A DNA stretch of 64,000 bases from Patiria pectinifera (GCA_029964075.1 CM057141.1:6510001-6574000); one strand, 5' to 3'; shown: positions 46,385-58,857, counted from the first letter of the stretch. Notes: generated by a model not told the origin, from the sequence alone. Numbers and translations are program-made.

Positions 46385-49300
46385 ATGGGTGATGAAAATA
46401 CGAGGATATCGCGTGTGAAGGGTGCCATCACTGCAATCCAAGATTTCCCCAAGCCGGGAGTTTTGTTCAGGTTTGCGAGATTATTTGTTTTTGAACAAAA
46501 AGTGGTACAAAAATGATAAAAATATGGTAGTGTATATTTTGCCGGAGGTAACGCCGGCAAACTAACGTTTACTAAAGGTTTGCCGGCGGCAATCCATATC
46601 TACAGAGGGCGCTGTACTCTTTAAGATAGGGCTGAATTATAACATGTATTGAATTCCCACCAAAGTTGTGAAGCACAGTCGGTGCAGTGGTTAAGCAATA
46701 GCGCTGGTGAGTGGGATGTCCAGAGTTCAAATCCTGACTTCACCACAATTTTAAGGTTTTTTTTTTCAATCCCCAAATAAATAAGAATATTCTTCTTTTA
46801 TTATTTTAATATGTCTCAAACATTTTATTGCAGAGTATTACTTTTTCTTTTTCAGATTTGTGGCTCTGGAGGATTTTTTTTAAAGGGAAATAAAGTCCGA
46901 AATTATAAAATGGTCTGATTCCCATCTTGTTAATACAAAAATACAACGATAATATTGGCATGGAGCCAGACTAAAATTTGTCACCGGAAAATGTTTAAGT
47001 ACAAAAAAACAGTAACTGCGCATGTTCAGTGCATATCCGGCAAACTAACGTTTACTGAAGGTTTGCCGTCTCCGGCAAAATATCCACTGCCTAAAAATAT
47101 AGCCCTGTGCTACTAGAATACTTGGCCTATTTTCTACTGTAAGAGAAACTGTTTTTAAAAAATTACAAAAAATTGTGTCATTACTCCAGTAGAATTCAGA
47201 AGAGGAGTTTTGCTTAACCTGAACAGTTGAAAAGTTCCATTAGTTTTGGAATGATAAACAAATGATAATCATGATGTAGTTTAGGACACCTCTGTTTTAC
47301 AAGTTCCGTTTCTAAATCAAAGCCCAGCTTTCTTTCCACAAAATTAAGCCAGCATATATTTAAAATGGTATTCTTAGTGAACTATTTCATTGTATTTGTC
47401 CCGTCGTAAAATGTTTAGGTACTAGTAAGTCCCAAAACATAAAATGTCTTTGTTCTCGTTATGGGAAGAGGGTCCTAAACTACACAATTCCCTAAAAAAC
47501 AATCCTTGACTCTGAATGAGCCTGATTTGTCCAAAACTTAAGGGGACCGTTCAGTTCTACACAATCGCCAACATAGCCCCACATGTGTGGCCTCCATATT
47601 GCTGCGCTGTACGTTAGGCCACACGTCGGGTTTCCCAATCAACTGAGGAGTTTAGTGGCACATAAGGACTCCAGGAAAATGTCTAAATTTCTCTAAAAAT
47701 TTGAAGAAAGATTACCTAATCTACCCGGAGGGCAAAAGATGAGACATACAACCGTATGCAGTGGTATGTAAAAAAATGCTAAAAAAATAGGTGCGCCGGT
47801 TTTGGATTAAACTCCTCAGTAGATTGGAAATCAGACCTATGGCCGAACGTACAGTGCAGCAATACGGAGGCCACACAAGTGGGGCTATCGCCAACAGAGC
47901 TGTGATATATCTGATACCCATTGGATTTCCATGGGAATTGGAGTAGTTTTGTTTACAAGACTTTTAAAAATACAATGCTATCAACATGGAATAGGGGCCT
48001 ATACGAAATTCATCGTTTTAAAAAGAAATTGTGATTTCATCCTAGAAAATGTTATGTGGAGTTTGGGACACATAGTTTCATCTGAGCAACATCAGTATCT
48101 TGTCAATATCCGTTTCGCCTAAAAAGGCTTTTTTCCCCTCTTTGGTTCCACAGGGACATTTTTCCATTGTTTAAGGATCCAGCGGTGCTTTCAGATGCTG
48201 TCTCCCTAATGGTTGAGCATATCAAGGATAAAATTGGCTCTGTCGATGTAATTGTAGGTGAGGATTTTTTTTATCTAAATGTAGGCCAGTCCTTCTAGGG
48301 TAGGCTAGAGTATACAACTGGAATAGTTAAATCGTCTTCAAATTCAGAGCTAGTCCGAAAATCTGGGACTCTCAATACTGTGTGTGAGACTGAGAGTCCC
48401 AAAACGTAAGGTTTTAAAACCATGCAAAAACAAGAAAATAGACTGGCACCTAAAACAACCAGTCCAACACAGCTTCAGTACTGCATCAATCAACCATGCC
48501 AAAAGAATTTAAGAAACATGTGTCATAACTCGGGGACTAGTCTCAATTTACTTCACATTTCTCCATAGTCAAGCCACCAGACTATTGACACTGAATGAAG
48601 AGGTCAGTCTTTTCAAACAGTTAGACCATGGTTGGACATGTACCAGTCTAGTCTTTAGCCTCATTTTGAAATCACTTGACTTCCCTCTCATGTGCAAAAT
48701 GTTGAAGAAAAGTCTCCTTTAAAAATTGAATTGAGTCTGCAAACTTGGTTGGTGAAATACTGAGGACATTTTCTTTGCCCCAGTGGGATTTTTGGAGAAA
48801 TTTGCTGGCTAAACTGTGAGTAAAATGGGCACGTTTCAGAGCACTCCAGAGCCCTGTCTAGTTAAGAGCTTAACCCTTACTCCCTATATAGGCATTTTTA
48901 CTTGAATGCAACCTCAATCCTGCAAAATCCTCCAACTGCCTCCATGTAAAAATTGCATCAGCCTCAATCTTCCAAAATCATCTGTTTTTTTTCTTGAATG
49001 TGGTCCTTGGAGGGATGACCACTGCCTCAATCCTGCAAAATCCTCAAGGCAGAGCCAGTGACATTCTGGAGCAGTGCGGAGGATTTCAAGTATAATAGAC
49101 CTAACTTTATACACAGCTTGAGCTTAAACAACACAAGGTCCGACCCCAGACCTTGACACAGTGCATCCTCCAAAATCAACCGCACATTTTTTGCAATATA
49201 GGCTTCACTCCTCCAAATCCTCAATTTTGCACAGAGCATTTTGGAGGATTTAGGAAGGTTAGTATTTGTGAAAAAAATGAAACAAAAATGTAAGGCCAAA

Positions 49301-51827
49301 AAAAAAAATAAGTCGGTCTCTGGTCAGCGCGCGCCTCGATTTTAATCATGCGCGTCATTCTTTTTTTTCCAAAATGTTCCCCGGTAGCTCCAACAGCGCC
49401 CTCTATTGCCGCACCTGCTCAATTTCTTTTAATCAAGGAATGGAAAATTGCACCAAAGCAAATGATCGAGAGCACCAAGGCAAATTATGGAGGACACCAA
49501 TGTACATGAGGACACCAAAAAAGCAAAATACCGGTAGTACCCCAACTTGTCTGCACAATCCAAGTTTGAAAAAAAAAAAAGCCACATTGCTGCATCAATT
49601 CCGGAACTTTGGGGGTTTTTTTGGCCTAAAGGCTACGCATGGATCACGTGGCTTCTGCTGTTTCCATATATGCACGTTAATTGACCTGTCGCCATTTGCG
49701 AGTTAGCCACGCCCCTTAGACAACCCTATGGAATTTTTGTACGCTAAGTTTTGTTTGTCTCGGATGTTGTGCGTTCCGCATCCTGCGTCCATTTGTATAT
49801 CATGTAATTGGACAATATTTCACCAGCTGCTTTGACGCAATTCTAGCAGGATTCTACCGCGATAGGTCAATTGTAAGCTGTAGCCAAGTAATTCGGATGC
49901 CGCCTGTAAGTTAAGTTTTGAATCATTATTTGGTCCTTGTAGGTCTGGAGGCCCGAGGCTTCCTGTTCGGACCCATGATGTCTGTCCAGCTAGGCTGCTC
50001 CTTTGTTCCAATCAGGAAAAAGGGCAAACTGCCTGGCAAGTGTGTACAGGCATCTTACCTCCTGGAATACGGCACGGTAGGCTGACTGTTCGTGTTGTTG
50101 TCATGAAAGGGTTTGGGGTAGTTTTTAGTCCAAGACTTGATTTACATTTTGTAATTTGTTTGAATAATTTCATAACTTACCAATGTGTTATTCAAAATAT
50201 GTGAGCTGAGTAGTTGACATGTGCATAATTTTGCAAGTATGGCTTGACAGCCAATCAGCATTCACCGTGACCCTGCCGGGGGGTGAGTGTGAATGACACC
50301 GGCACATAGTTCCAGGGGAGAAGGATAACCTGAGCGTACCATCTTGTTTTGCAGGACATTATGGAGGCCCAGGCAGATGCTATCAAACCAGGTCAGAAAG
50401 TGGTGATAGTCGACGACCTGATAGCCACGGGAGGTAGGCATTGTAGTTTTCATTTTTTGGGTCACCCCTTCAACCAGTTCACACTGGAGGCTGTGTATAC
50501 ACGCAAAGGCTTTGCGGTATTCAGAACGGATGACGGATAAACACGCAACGAGCGAGGCTGAAAATATCTGTCAGCGACCCGCTCACAGCGAGCGAGGCCA
50601 GAAATATGAGTGTGCTGCCCGAGGATGATGGCTTCAACCCGCCTGGCTTGAGGTCGAGTGAAAAGTAATCCCGCGCCTCGTTCCGTTCTTGTCAAAATAA
50701 TCCCGGCGTGAACTGGTTAATAAGTCCCAACCATGTTGTCAGTTTAACTGGATCATATCCAAAGATTCAGCCAATTGCCTGTCCTCTGACTGACTGAGTC
50801 CCTCCCCGACTGACTCCCCGACTGACTCCCTTCCCGACTGACTCCCTCCCCGACTGACTCCCCGACTGTGTCACTAAGTATAAGTAATGTCCTTAACCTA
50901 GTCAAGCGTTGGGAATTTGTTAGGAAAATCATGAACTGAGAAAAACATGTTTAAAGAGGTGCACTTGTCAGTAAGATTAACCAAAAAGGGATGTCAACTA
51001 GTTTTCATACGTTTAAGAGTTACACAAAATATTTTCCAAGTAAAATTCATGTCATGAGCCCTTGAAAAAGCCTATCCAGTGGCTTTTGACCATAGAGCTA
51101 TATTAAATTACTAGAGCGCTAACTCCTCATTCTTGCGCACGGAGACGCTTTGAAGCCGCTCTGGGCGCAGACATTTTGAATTTATGTGGGTGTTTGTAGA
51201 ATACAATCAAAATAGATGGATTGAATTTTAAAAGTGTACTCTAAATGCAAAGCACAAGTTGAAGATACGCAAACAACTTGAGCGCGTCATGACGGTTCAA
51301 AAAACGTCACGGCGAAAAGCATCTGCAGCGGAGGGACGTGCATACGTTGCGCTGTTTGGGTAGAGCAAACTGAAACACTCATTTGCTGATCATGCATTTC
51401 GGTTTTGGGCGTAGGTTCCATAGGTTTGTACACAAGCATGGATGCGCCCATCAGGCATTACTTTGTACATCGAGTTAGCGCTCTAGTAATTTAATATAGC
51501 TCTATGCTTTTGACCAATCGGAATAGTTATATCATCCAAGGACAGAACTCAGAAATGTGGAAGAAAACACTTTAAACCTTCAATAGAATTCTCTGGTCTG
51601 ATCTAGGAAGTAACAAACAGTTGTCTTTACCCTCCTACGTGTCACTGGTAAGTTTTGGTTTCTCAGCCTTCCTATTATTTTTCTTGGCAGGCACCATGAG
51701 TGCGGCCGTGGAGCTTGTCAGCAAAATGGAGGGCAGGGTGGTGGAATGTTTAGTCCTCATCGAGTTACTTGATCTGAAGGGCGTGGCCAAACTCAAACAT
51801 CCATTCTTTAGCCTTTTGCAGTTCTAA
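46385..51827 (+). CDS. APRT: Adenine phosphoribosyltransferase, complete, five exons
   Basis: Exons 46385-46470, 48154-48257, 49943-50076, 50355-50433 and 51691-51827 join with GT/AG borders and matching phases into 179 residues (human APRT has 180). The enzyme makes AMP from adenine and PRPP in cytosolic purine salvage. Visible motifs: [13 protein letters not shown] near the N-terminus, [11 protein letters not shown], the IRKKGKLPG loop, the PRPP-binding signature [13 protein letters not shown] (about residues 123-135) and the typical end FFSLLQF. The start ATG lies in CGCCATGGG, a good context, and gives the family's normal length. Introns hold several small transposons; none touches an exon. 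The ORF seen past exon 4 (to 50540) is intron read-through. Confidence 0.96.
46535..47082. mobile_element. Inverted-repeat element in APRT intron 1
   Basis: Ends TATTTTGCCGGAG and CTCCGGCAAAATA; both sub-ends carry the segment GGCAAACTAACGTTTACT. It contains a SINE fragment at 46671-46745. Confidence 0.5.
46671..46745 (+). repeat. tRNA-like SINE head in APRT intron 1
   Basis: GTCGGTGCAGTGGTTAAGCA resembles an A box and GAGTTCAAATCCTGACTTC a B box, followed by a T-rich tail near 46758. No functional tRNA fold is evident. Confidence 0.5.
47573..47888. mobile_element. MITE with ATAGCCCCAC ends, APRT intron 1
   Basis: About 50 bp inverted ends (ATAGCCCCACATGTGTGGCC against GGAGGCCACACAAGTGGGGC) flanked by CGCCAAC on both sides (47566-47572 and 47889-47895). 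A 7- or 8-bp duplication suggests a hAT-type element. Confidence 0.75.
49294..49626. mobile_element. Diverged MITE of the 12034 family, APRT intron 2
   Basis: GGCCAAAAAAAAAAATAAGT at the left and TTTTTTTGGCC at the right, with a GCGCGCGCCTCG segment inside as in 12034-12403. More decayed than the two STX16 copies. Confidence 0.5.
49683..49868. mobile_element. MITE with GACCTATCGC ends, copy 2
   Basis: GACCTGTCGCCATTTGCGAG to ACCGCGATAGGTC, matching 6984-7140, in APRT intron 2. Confidence 0.5.
50781..50872. repeat. Minisatellite CTGACTCCCTCCCCGA
   Basis: Several short tandem units of CTGACTCC(CTCC)CCGA in APRT intron 4. Confidence 0.75.
51091..51506. mobile_element. hAT-like element with 8-bp TSD, APRT intron 4
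   Basis: Perfect inverted ends of at least 35 bp, beginning CATAGAGCTATATTAAATTA and ending TAATTTAATATAGCTCTATG, flanked by CTTTTGAC (51083-51090 and 51507-51514). It ends 184 bases before exon 5. Non-coding. Confidence 0.85.
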
Positions 51828-52917
51828 ATTGGAATCTTTTGTTTCAAAATGTATGATTTTCCTCTTCAGAAATACACTATGCATGTTTCTCTTTTTTTAA
51901 TTCCTTTGGCATAAGCCAGAAAGGGGGATATGCGATAGTGTATTCCTTCTGTGTGTCTGTGTGTCCGTGTGTCCATGTGTCGTTACGTGTGTCAGGGCGT
52001 GTGCTCTTGTATTGTATTACGCTCGAGGACAGACAACAAAAGGAGCACAAAGGGGCCTTTCATCCTCGCATGACGGTGCCTATTGTTAAAACCTGTCCTC
52101 GATCATACGGTTATGTGCTTAGTCTTAGTCTTAGTTATACATGTATTAGAGGGACAAAGAGAAACACAATAGGTTGTCCTCAGGCGTATAGTAAAACACG
52201 ACTGCGTGTCCGTCCGTGTGTTACATTTGATTAGGTTAACTTTTTAGTACTGTCATATGAAAAGTCGGACTTCAATCTCAACCAAACTTGGTGACCATAA
52301 TCTTTGGGTAGGGGAACTTATGATGACTTGAGACATTTGTGGTCAAAGGTCGTGTAGGGGTCAAATGAGGTCATTGTTGATGTTGGTTGACACTGAAAAG
52401 TGTGCTTACTAACTTACATGTACTGTATAAATACTGTCAGTATGCCAGGGGGATCGCGCGAGTTAACTTGCAGTATTTTTCTCTTTTATATTCCTTTCTA
52501 CATTGTACATTCAGTTTGTGTTCAAATACTAAAATAACTTGAAAATGTACATTCATTTTGATTTGTATGGTAAGCGTTAAGTAAATGTATGGTAAGCTTT
52601 AAGTACATAAGCAGTTATTTCTTTCTTTTTGTTTTATTATTTTTCAAACTTCAGCTTTCAAATGAACATCGTGTTAAAATGTCAGCATTCAAATTTGTAA
52701 AAATAAATTAAGAGTGAGAGTTATATATTTTTTTAATCTGCCTCTCAGGAATTTGAATGCTCCCTATTCCATAATACTACTAAGCGCACAACTTGGTTCT
52801 AAATATGGAGCCACTGTCGATCTACGTTACAGAACTGACTGTAGTAATTTATATTAATGAACACCCTATCCTGTGAGGAAAAAAATTCCCTTCAACCATT
52901 TTGGCCTCTATGCTTAA
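51828..52917. other. APRT 3' flank
   Basis: A GTGTGTCC-rich run at 51950-52010 and again near 52205 looks like part of a dispersed element. GCCAGGGGGATCGCGCGAG at 52443 is a repeat end also seen inverted near 1070. No gene recognised. Confidence 0.4.
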
Positions 52918-53441
52918 AGGGAATGTACATCATTGGCTTGTGCTGTAATTTTCAGAAATGAACTGTTTGAGGGGTTAGTATAATAGATCAAATATTGTTA
53001 CACTGACATGTTTGAAGTTTTGTGTTCGAAAATGCTGGAAAAACTAAGAAAAACAAAAAGTTTAAGTAGTCTGGTTCCCTGACCCCACTAAAGATGAAAT
53101 GGATCAATTTATAGATGCCGGAAAATTGTAAGGTAAGGGAACCAGTCTAGCTGGCCTGCACCCGTTCATGAACATGTAACCAATAGCAAATACAATTTGG
53201 ACTGAAAAAAAATGGTAAATTTGGAGCAGTAGTTGAAAAATAGTTAGGTTTTTCCAACAGTGGTCGGCCGACCACCGTTGGAAATTTATACAAAATACCA
53301 CTGTTCTTGAAAATGACTTCACATCAGGTGCCATAATTTTACAGGATGCTTTAGACTGTCATTTACCAGCATCCTAGTAAGGTATTTCGTAAAAATGTGT
53401 TAGTTTTGTTTTTTGATGTTTGCAAATGTTGTATATTCTCT
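52918..53441. mobile_element. TTAA-flanked MITE, copy 2
   Basis: 524 bp, ends AGGGAATGTACATCATTGG and TTGTATATTCTC, with TTAA at both sides. Same interior as 8653-9179, including GGTCGGCCGACC. Confidence 0.7.
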
Positions 53442-55049
53442 TTAAAGATAGTATACAACATTGGTATAAAAAAAATATCAAATTATTATGAAGAACCTCA
53501 CTTGACATTAAGTGAGCAATAGTCTCAAGCATCCTGTTATAAATCACGGCTTCTGATCATGATGTGCTGTCATTTTCAAGAAAGGTCAATTTTTTGTATC
53601 ATTTCCAACAATAGCCGGCCTAATGAAACACGCATGTTTTCCCACCTCCATAAATGAACGAAAATTTGAAAATCACCATCAATATTTTAAAAAAAAAGAC
53701 AAAAAGAAACAGTTGACTCAGTTGTTTCTCAATATTCAAAACAAACAGTCTGACAGTTATAATAATGTTTCAGAGTCTCAACTCAAAATGATTAAAATCT
53801 CATTTGTATTTGAATGCCTGTGTGTACGTGTAATCTGTAATTCTAACTCAGAAATGACATTCCATGGAAAACTATAAAAAAATAGGTTCTTTTACTTTGT
53901 AAAACATGCATAGATTTTGATAGCTTGGATTATTTTCTTTTCTTTTTTTCAGATGAATGGAATCAAATTTGATTGCTTTTTACCGTGGAGGGAAAAATCA
54001 TTATTCCAGGTCACTTTCGTTTTTCACTCACCTTCTATATTACCTTTAAAGTTGGCCTAAGTTTTCCTGCAATATTTAGCACAACTTTTGAACAGTGATA
54101 TGTGTACTGAGATGTATTCACACTTACTCAGGAAAAGTTTCCATTTTATAGCCAAGCTTGAGCTGGGAAAACTTTCCTTTCTTGTTGCAAACTAGCCACG
54201 TACTAGACATGGAATGCTCCAGAGGAGGTATTCCAATAGGTCCACATTTTCTAAGTCAATGAAAAAGTCTTCCTACTATTTGTAGTCGCAATAGATAAAG
54301 GGTGGTTGGTTGTTTTGTATCATGGTTTGACTTTAAAATGAATAAGCTGTAAAACGTTTAATCGGTGAGTACTGATTTTTGATTTAAACTTTTTTGTTTT
54401 AATTGATTGTGTTTATGTAGCGTTCTAAATAGCAGCTTCACTTGAAGAAATATATTGGAACTCCTGAAAAACCTGAATTTAAGTTCTGTTCAACTCTTTT
54501 TGGAGCCAGATCTCTGAAATTCTCAGTGCCAATGTTACAAATTTACTTTAATTATGAGAAACTAAGTTCTCTGCAAAGCAAATGCGGCTGAAATATATTC
54601 CGATCATGAATTTGTTTCTGTCTCTTTTTTTTGTACAAAAAGAGGGGGAAACCTACTGCACTAAGATTAGATGAGAAAGGCTTTGGAATAAGAAATTCTA
54701 AACATTGGCTCATTTTAGGATCAGGTGGCTTATATTTACAACGTGTAGTTGATGTTTATAACCGATAGAGGGCGGTGTTCAAGTACCGCTGTAAACGAAA
54801 TGTGAAAAACTAGCCCTGCAGACATGGCAGAGGGCGCTAGCGCAAACTTTGGTATAAACAAAAACATTGTAGGACGACTACGAAGGAACGTCTTTCTGAC
54901 CATGGAGGAATTCCTTCCACCATGTTCTGACCAAATTCTCCGAGAATATCACCTCATTTCGTGCAATGGATGATATGCTACTGTAGGTCTATACCTCTCG
55001 AATTCGTGGGGTTCTTCAGGCGCGACTTTCCTGTGTAGTTTGGAGAAAA
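53442..55049. other. Unassigned stretch
   Basis: A fragment of the TTAA family (about 53485-53620), then AT-rich sequence without recognisable genes. The Lys/Asn-rich open stretch at 53623-53877 is compositional. The last 200 bases become more GC-rich and carry a 23-codon upstream reading frame (from the ATG at 54902). Confidence 0.35.
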
Positions 55050-55193
55050 ATGGGGCGTGGAAAGAAGCTTCGCCTTCGGCATCGGCAAGATCGGACGCGA
55101 GGCCCTAGCAACGGACAGCCGCCCGAATCTCCAGGCGGCCTAGGTCACGGTGATGAAGAAGAGGATGAGCTTTTACTGCGGCAAGTGCCCATG
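55050..55193 (+). CDS. Orphan first exon, basic/acidic N-terminus
   Basis: 48 codons from ATG to a good donor (ATG|GTATGT at 55194): MGRGKKLRLRHRQDRTRG, a Gly/Pro-rich piece, then EEEDELLLRQVPM. A strongly basic start followed by an acidic run resembles nuclear or nucleolar proteins, but I do not recognise the family. GC is higher than around it and GAGGGCGCTAG sits upstream, which fits a promoter-proximal exon. No downstream exon was found, so the gene may continue beyond 64000 or be decayed. The reading past 55193 would be intron. Confidence 0.4.
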
Positions 55194-55309
55194 GTATGTT
55201 ACATGCACAGAAAAAGAAAGCTAGCCCAATGTCTGGAGAGAATGTTAGGAAAAAGAAGGATTCAGACGCTACTTTGTTAGTTGGTAACCTGTAGTTTGAA
55301 TGTCGGACA

Positions 55310-55462
55310 CTTCGCCCCATTTCCACGTCGCCCCATGTCACTTCGCCCCTAACCACTTCGCCCCATCCCCACATCGCCCCATTCCCACATCGCCCCATCC
55401 CCACTTCGCCCCATTCCCACTTCGCCCCATCCCCACTTGCCCCATCCCCACTTCGCCCCAGC
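55310..55462. repeat. Tandem repeat CTTCGCCCCATCCCCA
   Basis: About nine copies of a 16-18 bp unit, CACTTCGCCCCATCCC, with small variants (TCGCCCC constant). C-rich, just after the orphan exon. Confidence 0.85.
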
Positions 55463-58137
55463 CGTTACATGTAAAAAAAAATCTCATCTATTTCATTGGC
55501 TTAAAAAACAATTTCAACAGATCCAACTTTGTTCCCAATCCGGCTATACCAACCCACATACGAACTTGGCCTATGCATCGTGCGGAAATTTGCACGCCTG
55601 CGCACTTGCAGTCATTTTTAGAAAAAAATATGTCGGTGACTTGCCTACGTCACAGACAACCCGAACGTTTGCGGGTCAATCTAGGTCAATTCCCGCGCGG
55701 ACCCTCTATTTTTTAACCGATCGATATTGCGGTCGGCCGATATGTAATCTGATACGTTCCCACGCCACGGCCAGGCACACTATATGCACTGCATGCATAC
55801 TGCATACAAATGCGTTTGTACATGTATTGGATGATCCAGGGGATCGGGGGCTTCAAGTCAATTTTTTAAAACGGAGTTAAACTCGAAGCTTGCTTCATTT
55901 TATTTTTGGCCAAAATGCAATTGGATTATATTCAAAGTTACATAATAATACAGCAAATATGAAAGATCGTATAGATTCCTACATCATTTGTTGTGAATTA
56001 GCCACTGGAAAACACAGTACAAAATAGCCTTATTTAAGTTTAATAACTTTTCAAAATCTGAACCTGTGTATTTTACGACGATGGAAAAAAAAAACATTTT
56101 TAAAGTTCTTATCCTTTTTTCCCCGGCATATTTTTAAGTTATATTTTATTGTCACAGTGCTAGCCCGGGACGGATAAGCATCGTGTCTTTTTGCTGTCAG
56201 TCTTTTGTTATCATTTTAAAATTTATTATGTTAGGCATATTTTATTCATAGGTTAATTTAAATGTAAGTTATACTATTGTCAGTTCTTGCATGCTGTTTT
56301 TACTTTTTTTACTCTTTGATTTTACACCAGGACAAGAATGTGTTTGTTTTTAACTTAGATGACTAATAAAAGTACGAATATGAATGTTCACCACTTGTCA
56401 ATAATGTCGAGAAGTTATAACAACAAAGGCATGAAAATAAAAGGAAATACACTTGATGCCAACTTCACGAAAGGGGTAGATCATGGGGGCAATTCAGAAG
56501 AGTCGTCAAAGAACAGACGCAAAACAAACAATCCAGATTATCATCTCCCCCAGGCTAATACATAGTCAAAAGCTCGCTCTTTAAAAAATCGAATCAAAGT
56601 AAGTAAGCAGTAAGCATAAGTCTTCTAAAAAATAGTTTTGAAATTTTTCGAATCAAATTGCAAAAGTTTTTCAGCGTTTTTACGGAGGGACTAAATTATC
56701 AGTCCAAAAATCATACCTCTTTTCAAAATTCTTGTTCCGGCTGAAATTGGTAAATGCACGCAACGAACATTTTTTGGAAAGAAGTCTGGGTCAAAATCAG
56801 ATAAAATCAACGAAATCATAACATCAATGTTGAGAAAACTTCACCTGAATGTCTTTTGACTTTTTACGAAGAGATAAATTCGTGCAAAGGGTGGGGAATG
56901 GGTATCGGCAATTTGCCAAAACAACAAGTGTGTGGGATTTAGTTTTCACGACCAGACAAACATCTATGGGGATTAGTTACGATACCGGTACCTCGCAATT
57001 GTTGTTCCATTATTCTGTAATTGGTACATCTTTGAAGTTTCATCTGTGTTTCAAAAGTTAGTCAGTAGTAGGCGAAATGTTTATTCCAAATCGTGACCAA
57101 CTTAAAACCTCTTTTCTGACAACCACTGCAAGTTCAACGGGTGCATTATGTTATACCTGTTCCCCAAACCTAACCCTAACCATTAAACCCCAACACCTAT
57201 TGCGGCAAATTCACCCCTTCGTGAAAACGCTGACAAATTGGAATAAGCGAAATCTGGATAGTCAACACTGATAACTCAAAACTTGAAATTCAAACCATCC
57301 CTCCATGGTCACAGAAAACTGCATAGTACTACGAAATAAAACAATATATATACCCTGATTAACCGAAATTTCGAGTTGTTCCGTAGCTGCATGGGAGGCT
57401 ATACTATCAAGGTTGGGGCCTTGTATATCGCAAGTCCGACTCCTCCGATGATAAACCTGGACCCCCGCCACGCCTCGGAAGTCCGAAATTTCCAAATTAT
57501 TAGGCGTCGGAATGATGAGGTGTCGGACCTAGGCGTCGGAATTTTATAAGTTATGGGCCTTATATTAGATTTTGCGGGACTTGGGGCCTAAATGCGTCTG
57601 ACCTATATGAGGCTTAGCGGAGCCCTTAAGATTTCCCTTTAAGTCCAATGTTATTGAAAGGTCATTGGAAACGATGGAAAATGATGAATACTCCGAATAC
57701 AAAATACTCTAAATAATTATGGAGAACTAGTGATCAAAGACATCTTGTGAGCGAATAGTTCGTCAGTACTGATTGTTATTCTCCTCTGATGTTATTGTGT
57801 ATCGTCTAAACATGAGAATGCAGTTTCTATTTTGTTGGTTTCGGACAAAGGAAGGCATTTCAAATACATGTAGTTTGCTCCAATTTTTAGAGAAAATATT
57901 CTGAACTTGCGGAAAAAGGACCCACCAAGTCAGAACGTCGGCCAAAGAGGCGAAAAAAGATATGTTTTTTTTTGCATGCCTATAGAATGTATAAGGGAGG
58001 TGTTTGGTACGCCCACGGGGGTACGGACGTGCGGATCCAGATAATCCACCCTAAGAATTTCTGTGTAATAAGCCATGCTAGAGTAAACTTTTAAATAATG
58101 AAACATGAATCAATGAAGTTGGAGGCTCACTCGGATG
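55463..58137. other. Unassigned region with decayed GACGCCTC-type repeats
   Basis: No gene recognised. Around 57430-57600 degenerate copies of the AGTCCGA / GGCGTCGGA words occur, apparently an old relative of the element at 58138. Confidence 0.4.
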
Positions 58138-58436
58138 GGGTCCGCTCATAAGTCCGACGCCTCATAGGTCCAACGCCTCAAAGGTCCGACGCCTCATATT
58201 AAGTCCGACGCCTCATAGGTCCGACGCCTCATAAGTCCGACGCCTCATTAGTCCGACAGCGTAAAAACGAGGCGTTTAATTTGTCGGACTTATGAGGCGT
58301 CGGACTTATGAGGCGTCGGATCTATGAAGCGGAATTAATAAATTGTATGCCTCATAAGTCCGACGCCTCATAAGTCCGAAATTTCGGACTTATGAGGCGT
58401 CGGACCTATGAGGCGTCGGACTTATGATACGGCCCC
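58138..58436. mobile_element. Mutator-like element of 16-bp modules, 9-bp TSD, copy 1
   Basis: Flanked by ACTCGGATG on both sides (58129-58137 and 58437-58445). It begins GGGTCCGCTCATAAGTCCGA and ends GGACTTATGATACGGCCCC. Nearly the whole element is made of the module AAGTCCGACGCCTCAT or its complement, with the complement taking over past the middle. A 9-bp duplication is characteristic of Mutator-like elements. It interrupts a histone H1-like sequence. Confidence 0.82.
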
Positions 58437-58445
58437 ACTCGGATG

Positions 58446-58836
58446 GCAGGTAAGGGAGCCGCTGGTACGTTCAAGTTTGACACCACCGAGGAGAAAGAGA
58501 AGGCTGCCAGCCAAGGCTAAGGCAGCTAAGGAGAAGGAGAGAATCAAGGTCAAGAAGGAACGAAAAATGAAAGCCAAGATTGCAGAAAAGCCAAGAAAGC
58601 CAAAATGGTGAATAAAGTCAAGAAACCCGCGACGAAGAAGTCACCCAAGAAAGCTGCCAAGAAAACGCCATCAAAGTCAAATATACATCTGTCAAGAAAT
58701 CCTCCACCAAGCCATGCCAGCCAAGTCAACCAAGCTCAAGCCAGCCAAGAAGCCAGCCAGCAAGAACACATCGAGCAAGCAGAAGAAAGTGTCGGCCAAG
58801 CCTTCGAAGAAATCATCGAATCAACAAACTAAAACC
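58446..58836 (+). pseudogene. Histone H1 fragment, frameshifted, transposon-broken
   Basis: Right of the insertion the translation reads GKGAAGTFKFDTTEEKEKAAS, the end of an H1 globular domain (compare the KGKGASGxFKL type). It is followed by Lys/Ala/Pro-rich tail sequence spread over two frames: AKAAKEKERIKVKKERK, then VKKPATKKSPKKAAKKTPSK, then KLKPAKKPASKNTSSKQKK. At least three frame changes and the lost N-terminal part mark it as dead. The insertion split the globular-domain coding region; the bases before 58129 no longer give a recognisable H1 N-terminus. Histone H1 packs linker DNA in chromatin. Confidence 0.75.
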
Positions 58837-58841
58837 AAAAC

Positions 58842-58857
58842 GGCTCTTTTCAGAGCC
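58842..58857 (+). promoter_or_regulatory. Histone mRNA 3' stem-loop
   Basis: GGCTCTTTTCAGAGCC is the canonical 6-bp stem and 4-nt loop of replication-dependent histone mRNAs. It is followed by CACAACA and, about 14 nt on, ACAAAAGAGA, which fits the purine-rich downstream element bound by U7 snRNA. Position right after the H1 tail confirms the identity of the pseudogene. Confidence 0.85.

Noticed and set aside
51621-51690. Start of a separate ORF upstream of APRT exon 5
   Set aside because: The bases before 51691 are intron with a pyrimidine tract and acceptor. Splice phase from exon 4 fits exactly.
53623-53877. Lys-rich 84-codon ORF
   Set aside because: AT-rich compositional frame without domain, overlapping the edge of a TTAA-family fragment.
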